A program made the position numbers and the translations under genes. From JBOGJG01 sp050747825 (GTDB taxonomy: Bacteria > Acidobacteriota > UBA6911 > RPQK01 > JBOGJG01): 40,155 bases of DNA. The notes beneath the pieces were generated by a model that had not been told where the DNA came from, ran no database searches, and was given only the letters and a program-made list of their open reading frames with translations. Location of the stretch: contig JBOGJG010000312.1 of assembly GCA_050747825.1 (NCBI GenBank), forward strand, positions 1 through 40,155. Direction: 5' to 3'. Positions 31,667-40,155 of this stretch are shown here, piece after piece. How positions within the stretch are numbered: the stretch's first letter is position 1; every line of letters starts with the position of its first letter.

Positions 31667-33394
31667 CTAATATTTAGCCAGAACTCCGCATATCTCGTCA
31701 AACGTCTTCCTTGCGGTCCAGTAGCTGAAGTTGTAGTTGTTGAGGAGGATCGCAAACGCCAGGGTACGGCCCGATTGGGTTTCGACGTAGCCGCCCAGAG
31801 TGCTGACTTCGTCGAGAGTGCCGGTCTTGCCGTGTACTCGTTGGGCTGCGGAGGTTTTCTTCATCCGGTTCTTGAGTGTTCCGTCCCGGGACGAAATAGA
31901 AAGGCTTTCCCAAAAAAGCGGGAAATAGTGGCGATTAGATAACTCGGCCAGCAACAGCGTTTCCGCCCGCGGAGTGATCAGGTTCAACCGTGAGAGCCCG
32001 GAGCCGTCGTGCAGCTCAACCATCTCCTGACCGATACCGGCCTCCTGCAAGAACTCGTAAACAACTTGAATTCCACCAAAGTCGGTGCCTTCGTCTTTCA
32101 GTTCCGCTCCCAGGGTTCTCAGAAGAATCTCCGCATATAGATTCTGGCTCTTCTTATTGATGTAGGAAATAATCTCGATCAGCGGAAGGGATCGATGAAC
32201 GTAAACCGTAGTGCTTTGTACATTGGACGTTCCGCCGTAATGTCGCGATTTCGCCTCTCCCTTGATTTCGACTCCGGCCTTTTCGAGCCGATCCCGAAAG
32301 ATTGAGGCAGTATAAAGAGCCGGATTGTCCACCGGGATCGTCAGTGTCCAGTTTTTGGTCCCGTGGGGAACCTGCCCTCCGACTTGCAGCTTGCTCCCCA
32401 TTGGACGTGCAAAATGCAAGGTGTTTTTGGACTTCGATCTGACCGTTCTGGTCTTATTCTCAATGTCCATAAAGCTGGTCGGCCAGGAATAGAGGCGCGC
32501 CGGGTGCCCGATTTTGCCTGCGGCAAATGCCCTGATCTGGGCGGTGTTATCCATGAAGGACAGGGCCGAGACGGGGGCGCCGTAATAATGGTTTAGATCC
32601 GTCAGCTTCCAGCCTTTTCCATAGGGAGAGAACCAAAAATAGGAATCATCGCCAATAATGTCGCCGCTGACTTCGCGGATGCCTGCTTCCTTGATCTTTT
32701 GAGCGATGAGGTCCAGGTTTTCAAACATCTCCTTGTCGGCTTCCAGTTTGCCGGCCAGGTCGGGGTCTCCGCGTCCGAACAGGACCAGATCGCCGCTCAG
32801 CTCTCCATCGGCTGAAAGCGTTCCCTCGTAGGCGACGGGGGTTTCGAAACGAAAATCTGCACCCAGCCGGTCCAGAGCGGCGGCCGTGGTGAAGACCTTT
32901 ACGTTGCTGGCTGGAGAAAAATGCTTATCACCGTTGTGGGAGTAAAGAAGCGCCCCGTCACTGATCGAATAAACTTCGACTCCCCAGAAGCCTCTTTGTA
33001 CCGAGCTTCGGCTGAGAATAGCGTCAATCTTGCGGGCCAGACTCGTATGCTCGGAGTAATCAGGCTCGACGTTGAACACTGGAGGTTCTAAATCATTATC
33101 CAGCGATTCAGGCTTGACGACTTCATCCAGCGAAGGTGCGGCACTCGATTCCAATGGAATCATCTCAGAGTCATTGGGGATGGCGGCCTGCGCGGATAGA
33201 GAATCAACATCAGGCCCGCTCAGTGGCTGAGGTTCAGCTTGGAATCCAATCTGAAACTGTGGCGGAGTGGCTGCGGCCGGGGGGATGATAAACTTCGGAA
33301 GGGAGAGGAGAGCCAAAGCTGCCAGAATGACCGGCAGTCTTAAAAGGACGTGCTGAGATCGCCTAAACTGTTTGCTGAACTTCTTTTCCACCAA
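31667..33394 (-). CDS. dacB: D-alanyl-D-alanine carboxypeptidase/endopeptidase, PBP4 class
   Basis: 575-residue peptidase family S13 enzyme of the periplasm that trims or cleaves peptidoglycan peptides. An N-terminal membrane/signal segment (about 17-32) precedes a disordered Pro/Ser/Glu-rich spacer (about 40-115) that is longer than usual. Active-site motifs: S163-x-x-K166 in SPASNVKVFTT, SxN in NKKSQNLYAE (about 415), and K523-T-G in HGKTGTLDEV. The family insert domains lie between about 220 and 400. mgtC follows six bases after the stop. The start region is divergent from aceE, with about 175 bases between the starts. Confidence 0.93.
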   Translation of the reverse strand: MVEKKFSKQFRRSQHVLLRLPVILAALALLSLPKFIIPPAAATPPQFQIGFQAEPQPLSGPDVDSLSAQAAIPNDSEMIPLESSAAPSLDEVVKPESLDNDLEPPVFNVEPDYSEHTSLARKIDAILSRSSVQRGFWGVEVYSISDGALLYSHNGDKHFSPASNVKVFTTAAALDRLGADFRFETPVAYEGTLSADGELSGDLVLFGRGDPDLAGKLEADKEMFENLDLIAQKIKEAGIREVSGDIIGDDSYFWFSPYGKGWKLTDLNHYYGAPVSALSFMDNTAQIRAFAAGKIGHPARLYSWPTSFMDIENKTRTVRSKSKNTLHFARPMGSKLQVGGQVPHGTKNWTLTIPVDNPALYTASIFRDRLEKAGVEIKGEAKSRHYGGTSNVQSTTVYVHRSLPLIEIISYINKKSQNLYAEILLRTLGAELKDEGTDFGGIQVVYEFLQEAGIGQEMVELHDGSGLSRLNLITPRAETLLLAELSNRHYFPLFWESLSISSRDGTLKNRMKKTSAAQRVHGKTGTLDEVSTLGGYVETQSGRTLAFAILLNNYNFSYWTARKTFDEICGVLAKY

Positions 33395-33490
33395 AACCTA
33401 ATTACTGAAATCCATTTTACTTGTTCCGCGCTTCTCGATAAACCACTATTTATTGATGCCTTTTCAGGGGAATCGTTGCAAAGCATACGG

Positions 33491-33508
33491 CACGAAGAAA
33501 TTTTCGTG
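33491..33508. promoter_or_regulatory. Near-palindrome in the dacB-aceE intergenic region
   Basis: CACGAAGAAATTTTCGTG is an 18-base inverted repeat (CACGAA/TTCGTG around GAAATT) placed 63 bases before the preferred aceE ATG. It could be an operator for a regulator of pyruvate dehydrogenase expression or for dacB. TTGCAA at 33476-33481 may be a weak -35 for the aceE direction. The assignment rests on symmetry only. Confidence 0.3.
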
Positions 33509-33570
33509 TGCTGTTCGCGTAGCGGCTCAACTTGATTACTGTCACGAGGTGCTGCAAAATTGAGCACAAA

Positions 33571-36267
33571 ATGAGTGACGCTGTAGACAAGCTCAATAAA
33601 AGAGATGAGCAGGCTCTGGAGCTGGAAGGGATAGAGAACCGCGAATGGATGGAGTCGCTGGACTATGTCCTTCAGGACGCTGGACCGGAACGGGTGCGGC
33701 GCCTTTTGCGAGTGCTTCAGGTCCACGCCCAAAGAAACGGCGTGGAGCTCCCCTTCACGGCCAATACGCCCTATATCAACACCATTCCTCCGCAGAAACA
33801 GCCTCCCTTTCCCGGCAGCCGGGAAATCGAGCGCCGGATCAAGAGCCTGGTCCGCTGGAACGCCATGGCCATGGTTGTGCGGGCCAACCGGATACAGGAT
33901 GGCATTGGCGGCCATATTTCCACGTATGCCTCGGCCGCCACTCTGTATGAAGTCGGTTTCAACCACTTTTTCAGGGCTAAAAGCGAGGATTACGACGGCG
34001 ACTTGATTTATTTTCAGGGTCACGCGACGCCGGGTATTTATGCCAGGGCCTTTCTGGAAGGCCGCCTGACTGAAAAAGAACTGGAGAATTTTCGGCGCGA
34101 GCTGAAGCCGGACGGAGGACTTTCTTCCTATCCTCACCCCTGGCTGATGCCCTCCTTCTGGCAGTTTCCAACCGTCTCTATGGGGCTGGCTCCGATCATG
34201 GCCATTTACCAGGCCCGGTTTAACCGCTATCTGGAATATCGCGGCTTAAAGAAAGACAAGGAAGGCAAGGTCTGGGCTTATCTGGGTGACGGCGAAACCG
34301 ACGAGCCGGAGACCCTGGGCGCCATTACGTTGGCTTCCCGCGAAAAGCTGGACAATCTAATCTTCGTAGTCAACTGCAATTTGCAGAGGCTGGACGGGCC
34401 CGTACGAGGGAACGGCAAGATCATCCAGGAACTGGAAGCCATCTTCAGAGGGGCCGGCTGGAATGTCACCAAAGTTATTTGGGGAAGCAACTGGGATCCG
34501 CTGCTGGCGCAGGACAAGGAAGGCCTGCTGGTCAAGCGCATGGGAGAGACGCTGGACGGCCAGTACCAGAAGTACACGGTGGCAGGCGGCCGCTATTTCC
34601 GCGAGCACTTTTTTGGGGCCGATCCACGCCTTAAGAAGATGGTGGAGCACCTGTCGGATGAGCATCTGGATAGCTTGAGCCGGGGCGGGCACGATCTGGA
34701 AAAGGTCTATACCGCCTATAAGTCGGCCGTCGAGCACAAAGGATCTCCTACAGTGATCCTGGCCAAAACTGTCAAAGGTTATGGTTTGGGTGAGGCTGGG
34801 GAAGGCAAGAATATTACTCATCAGCAGAAGAAGCTCAATGAGGATGAGCTGAAAGAATTTCGCACCCGATTCGGGATACCGATTTCCGACGACGGGGTAG
34901 CCGAAGCTCCGTTTTACAAGCCCTCCGATGACAGTGAAGAGATCAGATACCTCCATGAGCGCCGAAAAAAACTGGGCGGCTATCTGCCCAGCCGGGTCGT
35001 GGAATCGCCAGCGATTAAGACTCCCGACCAGAAGCTCTTCGAAGAATTTTCCAAAGGGACAGAGGGACGCGAGGTCGCAACGACCATGGCCTTTGTCCGC
35101 ATACTCTCGAAGCTGATGCGCGATAAGGAGATCGGCAAGCTGATCGTGCCGATAATCCCCGATGAAGCCCGTACCTTTGGTATGGAAGCCCTGTTCGGCC
35201 AGTTTGGCATTTATTCCAGCCGCGGCCAGCTTTATGAGCCGGTAGATGCCGGCAGCCTCCTTTACTACAAGGAAGCCAAAGATGGCCAAATCCTGGAGGA
35301 GGGAATCACCGAAGCCGGATCAATGTCGTCGTTTATCGCTGCCGGCACGGCCTATGCGACCCACGGAATCCCCACCATCCCGTTTTTTATCTTTTATTCC
35401 ATGTTCGGTTTCCAGAGAGTAGGAGATCTGATCTGGGCAGCCGGAGATATGCGCACCCGTGGATTCCTGGTGGGAGGCACTGCCGGGCGCACCACTCTAG
35501 CCGGTGAAGGCCTCCAGCACCAGGATGGGCACAGCCATCTTTTGGCATATCCGGTACCAAATCTGCGGGCTTACGATCCCGCCTTCGCCTATGAGCTGGC
35601 AGTTATTATTCGTGACGGGATCCACCGCATGCATGAGAAGCAGGAAGACGTCTTCTATTATTTGACGGTTGAAAATGAAACGTATGCCATGCCTCCCATG
35701 CCCACGGGAGCGGAAGAGGGCATCCTGAAGGGAATGTACCGGTTCAAGAAATCTGAAAATAAGAAAGCCCAGCCGCGAGCCCAGCTTTTCGGCAGTGGAG
35801 CGATCCTGAACGAGGTGCTCAAGGCCCAGAAACTTCTCGAGGAAAAGTACAATGTGGCCGCTGATGTCTGGAGCATTACAAGCTACAAGCAATTGTGGCG
35901 CGATGCGCAGGACACGGAGCGCTGGAACATGCGCCATCCCACGGAGGTGCCACGGCTTCCATATCTTAGCGAGTGCCTGGCGGAGGCGCCCGGAGTCTTT
36001 GTAGCGGCTTCGGACTATGTGAAAGCTCTTCCCAATTCCATTTCGCCTTGGTTTCCCGGCCCCTTGACGGCGCTCGGTACGGACGGATTTGGCCGCAGCG
36101 AGTCCCGCAAGGACCTGCGGGACTTCTTCGAAGTGGATGACCGGCACGTGACGCTGGCCACTCTCTCCGCTCTGGCTCGAGAAGGGAAGATCAAATTCGA
36201 AGCGGTGAAGAAAGCCATAAAAGAATTGGACATCGATCCCGATAAGCCCAACCCCCTTTCTGTTTAG
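33571..36267 (+). CDS. aceE: Pyruvate dehydrogenase E1 component, homodimeric type
   Basis: 898-residue thiamine-diphosphate enzyme that decarboxylates pyruvate and acetylates the lipoyl arm of AceF. The ThDP/Mg motif GDGETDEPE to FVVNCNLQRLDG (about 248-285) is intact, with GHATPGIYARAFLEGRL, TVKGYGLGEAGEGKN, GGTAGRTTLAGEGLQHQDGHS and the C-terminal TDGFGRSESRKDLRDFFEVD as in other AceE proteins. The frame begins at a TTG at 33532, but the ATG at 33571 (MSDAVDKLNKRDEQA) gives a normal N-terminus and is preferred. aceF starts 8 bases after the stop: one operon. The E3 partner is probably lpdA at 2.8-4.2 kb. Confidence 0.96.
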   Translation: MSDAVDKLNKRDEQALELEGIENREWMESLDYVLQDAGPERVRRLLRVLQVHAQRNGVELPFTANTPYINTIPPQKQPPFPGSREIERRIKSLVRWNAMAMVVRANRIQDGIGGHISTYASAATLYEVGFNHFFRAKSEDYDGDLIYFQGHATPGIYARAFLEGRLTEKELENFRRELKPDGGLSSYPHPWLMPSFWQFPTVSMGLAPIMAIYQARFNRYLEYRGLKKDKEGKVWAYLGDGETDEPETLGAITLASREKLDNLIFVVNCNLQRLDGPVRGNGKIIQELEAIFRGAGWNVTKVIWGSNWDPLLAQDKEGLLVKRMGETLDGQYQKYTVAGGRYFREHFFGADPRLKKMVEHLSDEHLDSLSRGGHDLEKVYTAYKSAVEHKGSPTVILAKTVKGYGLGEAGEGKNITHQQKKLNEDELKEFRTRFGIPISDDGVAEAPFYKPSDDSEEIRYLHERRKKLGGYLPSRVVESPAIKTPDQKLFEEFSKGTEGREVATTMAFVRILSKLMRDKEIGKLIVPIIPDEARTFGMEALFGQFGIYSSRGQLYEPVDAGSLLYYKEAKDGQILEEGITEAGSMSSFIAAGTAYATHGIPTIPFFIFYSMFGFQRVGDLIWAAGDMRTRGFLVGGTAGRTTLAGEGLQHQDGHSHLLAYPVPNLRAYDPAFAYELAVIIRDGIHRMHEKQEDVFYYLTVENETYAMPPMPTGAEEGILKGMYRFKKSENKKAQPRAQLFGSGAILNEVLKAQKLLEEKYNVAADVWSITSYKQLWRDAQDTERWNMRHPTEVPRLPYLSECLAEAPGVFVAASDYVKALPNSISPWFPGPLTALGTDGFGRSESRKDLRDFFEVDDRHVTLATLSALAREGKIKFEAVKKAIKELDIDPDKPNPLSV

Positions 36268-36275
36268 AAGAGAAT

Positions 36276-37679
36276 ATGCCAAAAGAATTCAAGATTCCCG
36301 CCTTAGGTGAGAACGTCGAATCCGGCGACGTGGTAAAAGTCCTGGTTTCGGAAGGAGATCAGATTCAGGAGAACGATCCAATCCTGGAGCTCGAAACGGA
36401 CAAAGCGGTCATCGAGGTACCCTCTTCGGTTGCCGGAACGGTTAAAAAAGTTCACGTCAAGGAAGGTGATACAGCCAGCGTTGGAGACGTGATCCTGACG
36501 GTGGACGAAGGAGCCGAAACGGATGCGGCTGAGAAAAAGAAAGCCGAGCCGGCCAGGAAGGCCGAACCCGCCGCCAAGCCAAAGGAAGCGGCTGCTGAGA
36601 CAAGAGCCCAAGAGGAGGAAGAGGAGGTCAAGAAAGCAGGGAAACGTCCGGGCAGAAAGCCGAAAAAGGCGGAAGAGGATGAACGGGATGAGATGGAGGG
36701 CAGGGCCGTCCGCAAGGGAGAAGTCGTCGATTTTGCCCGCCCCGCGCGGCCGCCTCAGGAGGCGCCTGAACGGCCCAAGCAGCTTGCTCCGGCGGCTCCC
36801 TCGGTTCGCCGTCTGGCTCGTGAGATAGGCGTGAATATCAACGTGGTCCAGGGAAGCGGGCCCAAGGGCCGGATTTCAATGGAAGACGTCAAGTCTCATG
36901 CCAGACAGATTAACTCGCGCCCTGGCCGACCGCCTGCAGCCGCGGCTCCCCCGGTGCCTGATTTCAGCAAGTGGGGGGAGGTCGAATTCGAGCCCTTCAG
37001 CAACGTGCGGCGCAAGACCGCAGAGCACCTCTCTGCCGCCTGGTCCAGCATTCCGCATGTCACGCACTACGACAAGGCCGATGTGACGAGCCTGGAGCAA
37101 ATGCGCAAGCGCTATTCCAGCCGTGTCGAAAAAGAGGGCGGTAAGTTGACTGTGACCGCCATTATCTTAAAAGTGATTGCTTCGGCGCTTCATATCTTTC
37201 CCAAATTCAACGCCAGCGTGGACATGGAGCAGGAGCAGATCGTCTATAAGAAGTACTGCCATATCGGAGTGGCAGTCGATACCGAGCGAGGCCTTTTAGT
37301 CCCGGTCATCAGGGATGCCGACCAGAAGAACATCATTACGCTTTCGGCTGAGTTGTCCCGGTTAGCCGAGAAGGCCAGAGGGGCCAAGCTTTCTCTGGAA
37401 GAAATGCAGGGAGGCAGCTTTACCGTTACGAACCTGGGCGGAATCGGGGGTACGTATTTTTCACCGGTTATCAATCTGCCCGAGGTGGCTATCCTAGGAG
37501 TATCCCGCTCCAGTTCCGAACCTGTCTATCGCGATGGCCAGTTTGAGCCGCGCTTGATGCTTCCGCTGTCGCTTTCTTACGATCATCGGCTGATCGACGG
37601 GGCCGACGCAGCCAGATTTCTGCGCTGGGTAGCCGAGGCGCTGGAAGACCCGTTTTTGATCTCGCTGGAAGGAAAATAG
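36276..37679 (+). CDS. aceF: Dihydrolipoamide acetyltransferase (E2) of pyruvate dehydrogenase
   Basis: 467-residue E2 core. One lipoyl domain (1-76) with the lipoylated K43 in ETDKAVIEVP; a long charged linker (about 80-165, Glu/Lys/Ala then Pro-rich); an E3-binding domain (about 170-210, APSVRRLAREIGV to ISMEDVKSHA); the CAT domain (about 235-467) with PHVTHYDKAD, FNASVD, GVAVDTERGLLVPVIRDAD, FTVTNLGGIGGTYFSPVINLPEVAILG and the active-site SYDHRLIDGADAARFL. A single lipoyl domain, versus three in E. coli AceF, is common outside gammaproteobacteria. Co-transcribed with aceE; converges on the DUF481 gene, with 19 bases between stops and no visible terminator. Confidence 0.96.
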   Translation: MPKEFKIPALGENVESGDVVKVLVSEGDQIQENDPILELETDKAVIEVPSSVAGTVKKVHVKEGDTASVGDVILTVDEGAETDAAEKKKAEPARKAEPAAKPKEAAAETRAQEEEEEVKKAGKRPGRKPKKAEEDERDEMEGRAVRKGEVVDFARPARPPQEAPERPKQLAPAAPSVRRLAREIGVNINVVQGSGPKGRISMEDVKSHARQINSRPGRPPAAAAPPVPDFSKWGEVEFEPFSNVRRKTAEHLSAAWSSIPHVTHYDKADVTSLEQMRKRYSSRVEKEGGKLTVTAIILKVIASALHIFPKFNASVDMEQEQIVYKKYCHIGVAVDTERGLLVPVIRDADQKNIITLSAELSRLAEKARGAKLSLEEMQGGSFTVTNLGGIGGTYFSPVINLPEVAILGVSRSSSEPVYRDGQFEPRLMLPLSLSYDHRLIDGADAARFLRWVAEALEDPFLISLEGK

Positions 37680-37698
37680 GGAGCGGCCCCGATTCCCC

Positions 37699-38706
37699 TC
37701 AGAAAACGAACCCCAGCGTAGACACCATTCCCACGTCGTTCTTCTTGATCTCCGGTTGGGGCGGATTGCTGTCGAAGGAGTCGAAGATCTGCAGGCCCAG
37801 TGAGAAGCCGCCGAATAGAGGGGCTCTAAGGCCCGCATCCCATTCGATACGGTAGCGGCCGTCGGTGATAAGAGGAAGAATGGTGGTCCGGGTGCTGATG
37901 ATCAAAGGCTCGAAGAGCGCCTCCAATTCCACTCCGGCGATTCCCTCCGAGCCGTAAGTGCGCTCCAGGGTGCCGAATTTTTCCTGAAGGAAAGTCGCTC
38001 CGCCGAACAGAGACATGACCGTGTCAGTTCCTGCTCCCAGGCGGATTCCAACGCCTCCTCCCTGAGAAGTACGCAGTTCAACCCCAGCCAGTTCATCCTT
38101 TTCGAAGTCGGCGATCCCGAACACAAAGGTGCGTGGGCTCAGGAACCGGTCATAGCGTAGCGAGCCGCGGTACAAGCTGCTGGCTGTGACATCGTTCTGG
38201 ACGCTGTGCAGGGATTTGAATCTCGCCGTAATCCGGTCATTTCGAGTTCTTCGCGCCGACGCGAAGCTTAAGGCCAGGTTGTTGATTTCGTTATTGCCTC
38301 GGGCCACCGTGTAGCCCAGGTCAGCGTTCCCGTGCCAATTTCCCAGAATCCCCGGCTCGGGCAGCGCAGGTGTTTCGAGCTTGATAGCCACGACCTCCGC
38401 TCGGCTGACCACCGGGCCGTCAGGAGCGCCCACCTGAAATTCACCTTCTTCGGGGCTTGAAATCGGCCCGGCCTGCACTTGCCCGTTCCTGAACTCTATG
38501 CTGACCTGCTCTTCGGTAGTCAGGCGAACTATCTGATTCCAGTCGATTTTCACCTCTCCCGCGTAAGGAGTTTGCAGGGTTAGTTCTCCGGAAGAAAGCT
38601 CCTTGACCCTGCCGGTGAGCCGGTCCCCGTTACTCAACTCGACAACGTCAGCCAGGCATTGAGGAGCAAAGGTGAGGAGGAACGTAAGCAGCCAGAGTGT
38701 TCGCAT
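37699..38706 (-). CDS. DUF481 family outer-membrane beta-barrel protein
   Basis: 335 residues. Signal peptide (about 1-19, LWLLTFLLTFAPQCLA). An N-terminal small beta domain (about 20-115) with DVVELSNGDRLTGRVKELSSGELTLQT resembles the SH3-like domain seen in related exported proteins. The C-terminal part (about 125-335) is alternating strands of the DUF481 barrel: NLALSFASARRTRNDRITARFKSLHS, YRGSLRYDRFLSPRTFVFGIADF, GGGVGIRLG, and a final strand ending in GFVF with the terminal Phe expected for BAM-dependent insertion. The gene follows lepB with a 4-base gap, so it is probably in an operon folK-lepB-DUF481. Function unknown. Confidence 0.88.
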   Translation of the reverse strand: MRTLWLLTFLLTFAPQCLADVVELSNGDRLTGRVKELSSGELTLQTPYAGEVKIDWNQIVRLTTEEQVSIEFRNGQVQAGPISSPEEGEFQVGAPDGPVVSRAEVVAIKLETPALPEPGILGNWHGNADLGYTVARGNNEINNLALSFASARRTRNDRITARFKSLHSVQNDVTASSLYRGSLRYDRFLSPRTFVFGIADFEKDELAGVELRTSQGGGVGIRLGAGTDTVMSLFGGATFLQEKFGTLERTYGSEGIAGVELEALFEPLIISTRTTILPLITDGRYRIEWDAGLRAPLFGGFSLGLQIFDSFDSNPPQPEIKKNDVGMVSTLGFVF

Positions 38707-38710
38707 CGCC

Positions 38711-39469
38711 TCACTGCACGAGATGGCCCATGCGCGCCCAACGCGTGCGGGTAAAGAAGAATAGAATCCGCTCAGTATAAAGTTTCAACATTTCGCCGGG
38801 GGAGTCCTGAAGATAAGCGTCGGCTTCATCCTCGTAAGACCAGAAGACAACGAGTGGCCTCCCCACGATGTGATCCTTGGGCAGGAATCCGAAATATCGA
38901 CTGTCGGCGCTGTCATCGCGATTGTCTCCCATCATGAAGTAATGATCCATGGGGATGGTTTCGGGTCCATAATTGTCCCGAGGCCCGCCACCGTGATAAA
39001 AACCCATGCCACCCGCTTGGACCTGAGGATCGCTGTGAACCTTGTAAGGCTCGTCCAGAGGCTTGCCGTTGATGTAAACGGTCTTATCGCGGACTTCCAG
39101 CCTTTCGCCGGGAAGGCCAATGACTCGCTTGACATAGAGCACCTGGGGCTCTTCCGGGAATTTAAATACGATAATGTCTCCCCGCTTGATGGGATGTTCG
39201 GGGACCAGAGGCAGGTCCGATCCGAGCAGGCCGTTTCGTACCGTAAACTTATCAATCAGAAGGCGATCTCCGACCAGGATAGTCGGCTCCATTGACGGGG
39301 TAGGTACCGTCATGGGATGCACAACGTAGGTTGTTACGAATAATGCAAAAATCGTACACACGACTGTTGTAACGAAATACTCTCGCAGGGTGCTGTGCTG
39401 CCCAGGCCTTTGGGCCTCCCGTTCCCTAGGGCTGGGTGGCGCTTGCGATTGTTGCAGTTGTTGGTCCAT
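38711..39469 (-). CDS. lepB: Signal peptidase I
   Basis: 252-residue membrane-bound leader peptidase that removes signal peptides at the periplasmic face. One N-terminal membrane helix (about 31-50, after a polar Gln/Pro/Arg-rich N-tail), then box B PTPSMEPTI with catalytic S59, and box D VKRVIGLPGE with general-base K114. Box E GDNRDDSADSRYFGFLP is intact. The start ATG follows the folK stop directly (TAAATG), with AGAGGA as its ribosome-binding site inside the folK end; translation is probably coupled. Confidence 0.95.
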   Translation of the reverse strand: MDQQLQQSQAPPSPREREAQRPGQHSTLREYFVTTVVCTIFALFVTTYVVHPMTVPTPSMEPTILVGDRLLIDKFTVRNGLLGSDLPLVPEHPIKRGDIIVFKFPEEPQVLYVKRVIGLPGERLEVRDKTVYINGKPLDEPYKVHSDPQVQAGGMGFYHGGGPRDNYGPETIPMDHYFMMGDNRDDSADSRYFGFLPKDHIVGRPLVVFWSYEDEADAYLQDSPGEMLKLYTERILFFFTRTRWARMGHLVQ

Positions 39470-40024
39470 TTATCCTCTGTCTTCTCCTGCCACCGGCTTG
39501 AAAATATCGATATTATCATAGTGCTCCACGCTAGCCTCGTCCCGGCAGATCTGGAGCAGCTCGGTCACTGTCTTGCCTGTGACCGGGTCCCGAAAGGCCG
39601 GGGCGATTTCGTGGAGCGGAATCAACACGAACTTTCTCTGGTATAGACGCGGATGCGGAAGCCAGAGTTTCGGCTGCCGGACCACAGCCTGGCCATAAAA
39701 GAGGATATCCAGGTCAATCATCCGGGGACCTTTTTCCTGATCTCTGCGGCGGCCGATGTGGCGTTCGATCTCCAGGCAGGTCTCCAGAAGCTCTTGCGGA
39801 GCCAGGGATGTGTGTACCTGGCCGACCAGATTTAGAAAGTGGGGCTGGTCGAATACATCCACCGGAGCGGTCTCGTAAACGGAGGATAGAGCGGCTATTT
39901 TAACGCCCCTGCTGTTCAGTCTCTCCAGAGCAGCGCGAAGATGCAAGACTCGGTCGCCCAGATTCGAACCCAGAGAGAGAAAGATCGGCTCATTCACGTC
40001 TTTGTTGCCACTAGTTCGTAACAT
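39470..40024 (-). CDS. folK: Hydroxymethyldihydropterin pyrophosphokinase
   Basis: Cytoplasmic enzyme of folate synthesis that transfers pyrophosphate from ATP to 6-hydroxymethyl-7,8-dihydropterin. Typical features: IFLSLGSNLGDR near the N-terminus, LSSVYETAPVDVFDQPHFLNLV, and GPRMIDLDILFYG with LPHPRLYQRKFVLIPLHEIAP. Start uncertain: the only ATG (40024) lies inside the terminal repeat of a mobile element and adds nine residues (LRTSGNKD) of element or flank origin. A GTG at 39997 (MNEPIFLSLG, about 175 residues) is the more natural family start. Neither has a clear Shine-Dalgarno. Head of the folK-lepB-DUF481 group. Confidence 0.9.
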   Translation of the reverse strand: MLRTSGNKDVNEPIFLSLGSNLGDRVLHLRAALERLNSRGVKIAALSSVYETAPVDVFDQPHFLNLVGQVHTSLAPQELLETCLEIERHIGRRRDQEKGPRMIDLDILFYGQAVVRQPKLWLPHPRLYQRKFVLIPLHEIAPAFRDPVTGKTVTELLQICRDEASVEHYDNIDIFKPVAGEDRG

Positions 40025-40155
40025 AAATAAGTGCGCTATCGTCGCGAGCCGGGTACCCTATGGGTGCGGTCTGATGGCCAGTGCCGCCGCGACCCGAAGG
40101 GCTGGGGCGCTTGGACCCGTCTTCAGCGTTGCTCGTCAGTTGCCTATTCCCGATC
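40015..40155. mobile_element. Second copy of the MITE-like element, cut by the window edge
   Basis: Begins after CTAG (40011-40014) with TTCGTAACATAAATAAG, then follows the mgtC copy to the end of the window, lacking the outer TGC and 60 internal bases (equivalent to 31293-31352, flanked by GG). Three substitutions fall in the shared part. It sits immediately upstream of folK and overlaps its apparent ATG. The right terminal repeat lies beyond base 40155. Confidence 0.88.

Overview
The window looks like a chromosomal segment from a bacterium of the Acidobacteriota type, possibly a metagenome-derived contig. Support comes from gene content rather than any rRNA: a VWFA-related-domain secreted protein typical of that phylum, a homodimeric pyruvate dehydrogenase E1, a GldA/GldF/GldG-like ABC system with a DUF4340 protein, BshA (bacillithiol) and EgtD (ergothioneine), and an envelope with a DUF481 outer-membrane-type barrel and an LpxL-like acyltransferase, which imply a Gram-negative cell. 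The phylum call is an inference; phylogeny of lhr, ispG, aceE or pgk would settle it. Layout: 1-5 kb holds a NarL-type response regulator, a small conserved hypothetical, and a minus-strand E3/E2 pair of a 2-oxoacid dehydrogenase. 4-11 kb has a VWA protein and an M48 protease facing a very long Lhr-type helicase. 11-15 kb has an acyl-CoA ligase, a NIPSNAP-like protein, egtD and an LpxL-like acyltransferase. 15-18.6 kb is a core glycolysis/secretion run: gap-pgk-tpiA-secG followed by tRNA-Leu(GAG). 18.9-22.3 kb has a large unrecognised protein and an OPT-family transporter that carries two lesions. 22.3-29.3 kb is one tight plus-strand block: ispG, three ABC genes, a DUF4340 gene and bshA. 29.3-31.7 kb is a scar region with integron-type, MITE-type and duplication remnants. 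31.7-40 kb holds dacB, aceE-aceF, and a minus-strand folK-lepB-DUF481 group. The scar region is the most unusual part. It holds: a second 3' fragment of mgtC; a CopG/MazF-like toxin-antitoxin pair whose toxin stop codon lies inside a candidate integron attC recombination site; the 5' remnant of an ABC exporter frameshifted by an 11-bp tandem duplication; and a seamless mosaic of four segments copied from gldG, bshA (two pieces) and the bshA/mgtC junction, in the original order with the intervening DNA removed. The last piece runs into an mgtC gene that is itself cut by a 277-bp element with 30-bp perfect terminal inverted repeats and a CTAG duplication. Removing the element plus one CTAG restores the mgtC frame exactly. 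A second copy of the element lies at the right edge, immediately upstream of folK, and overlaps its apparent start codon. A further pattern is short 7-8 bp tandem repeats placed directly in front of several start codons (egtD, tpiA, secG, bshA), where a normal ribosome-binding site is expected. No CRISPR array, integrase, complete insertion sequence or phage was seen.
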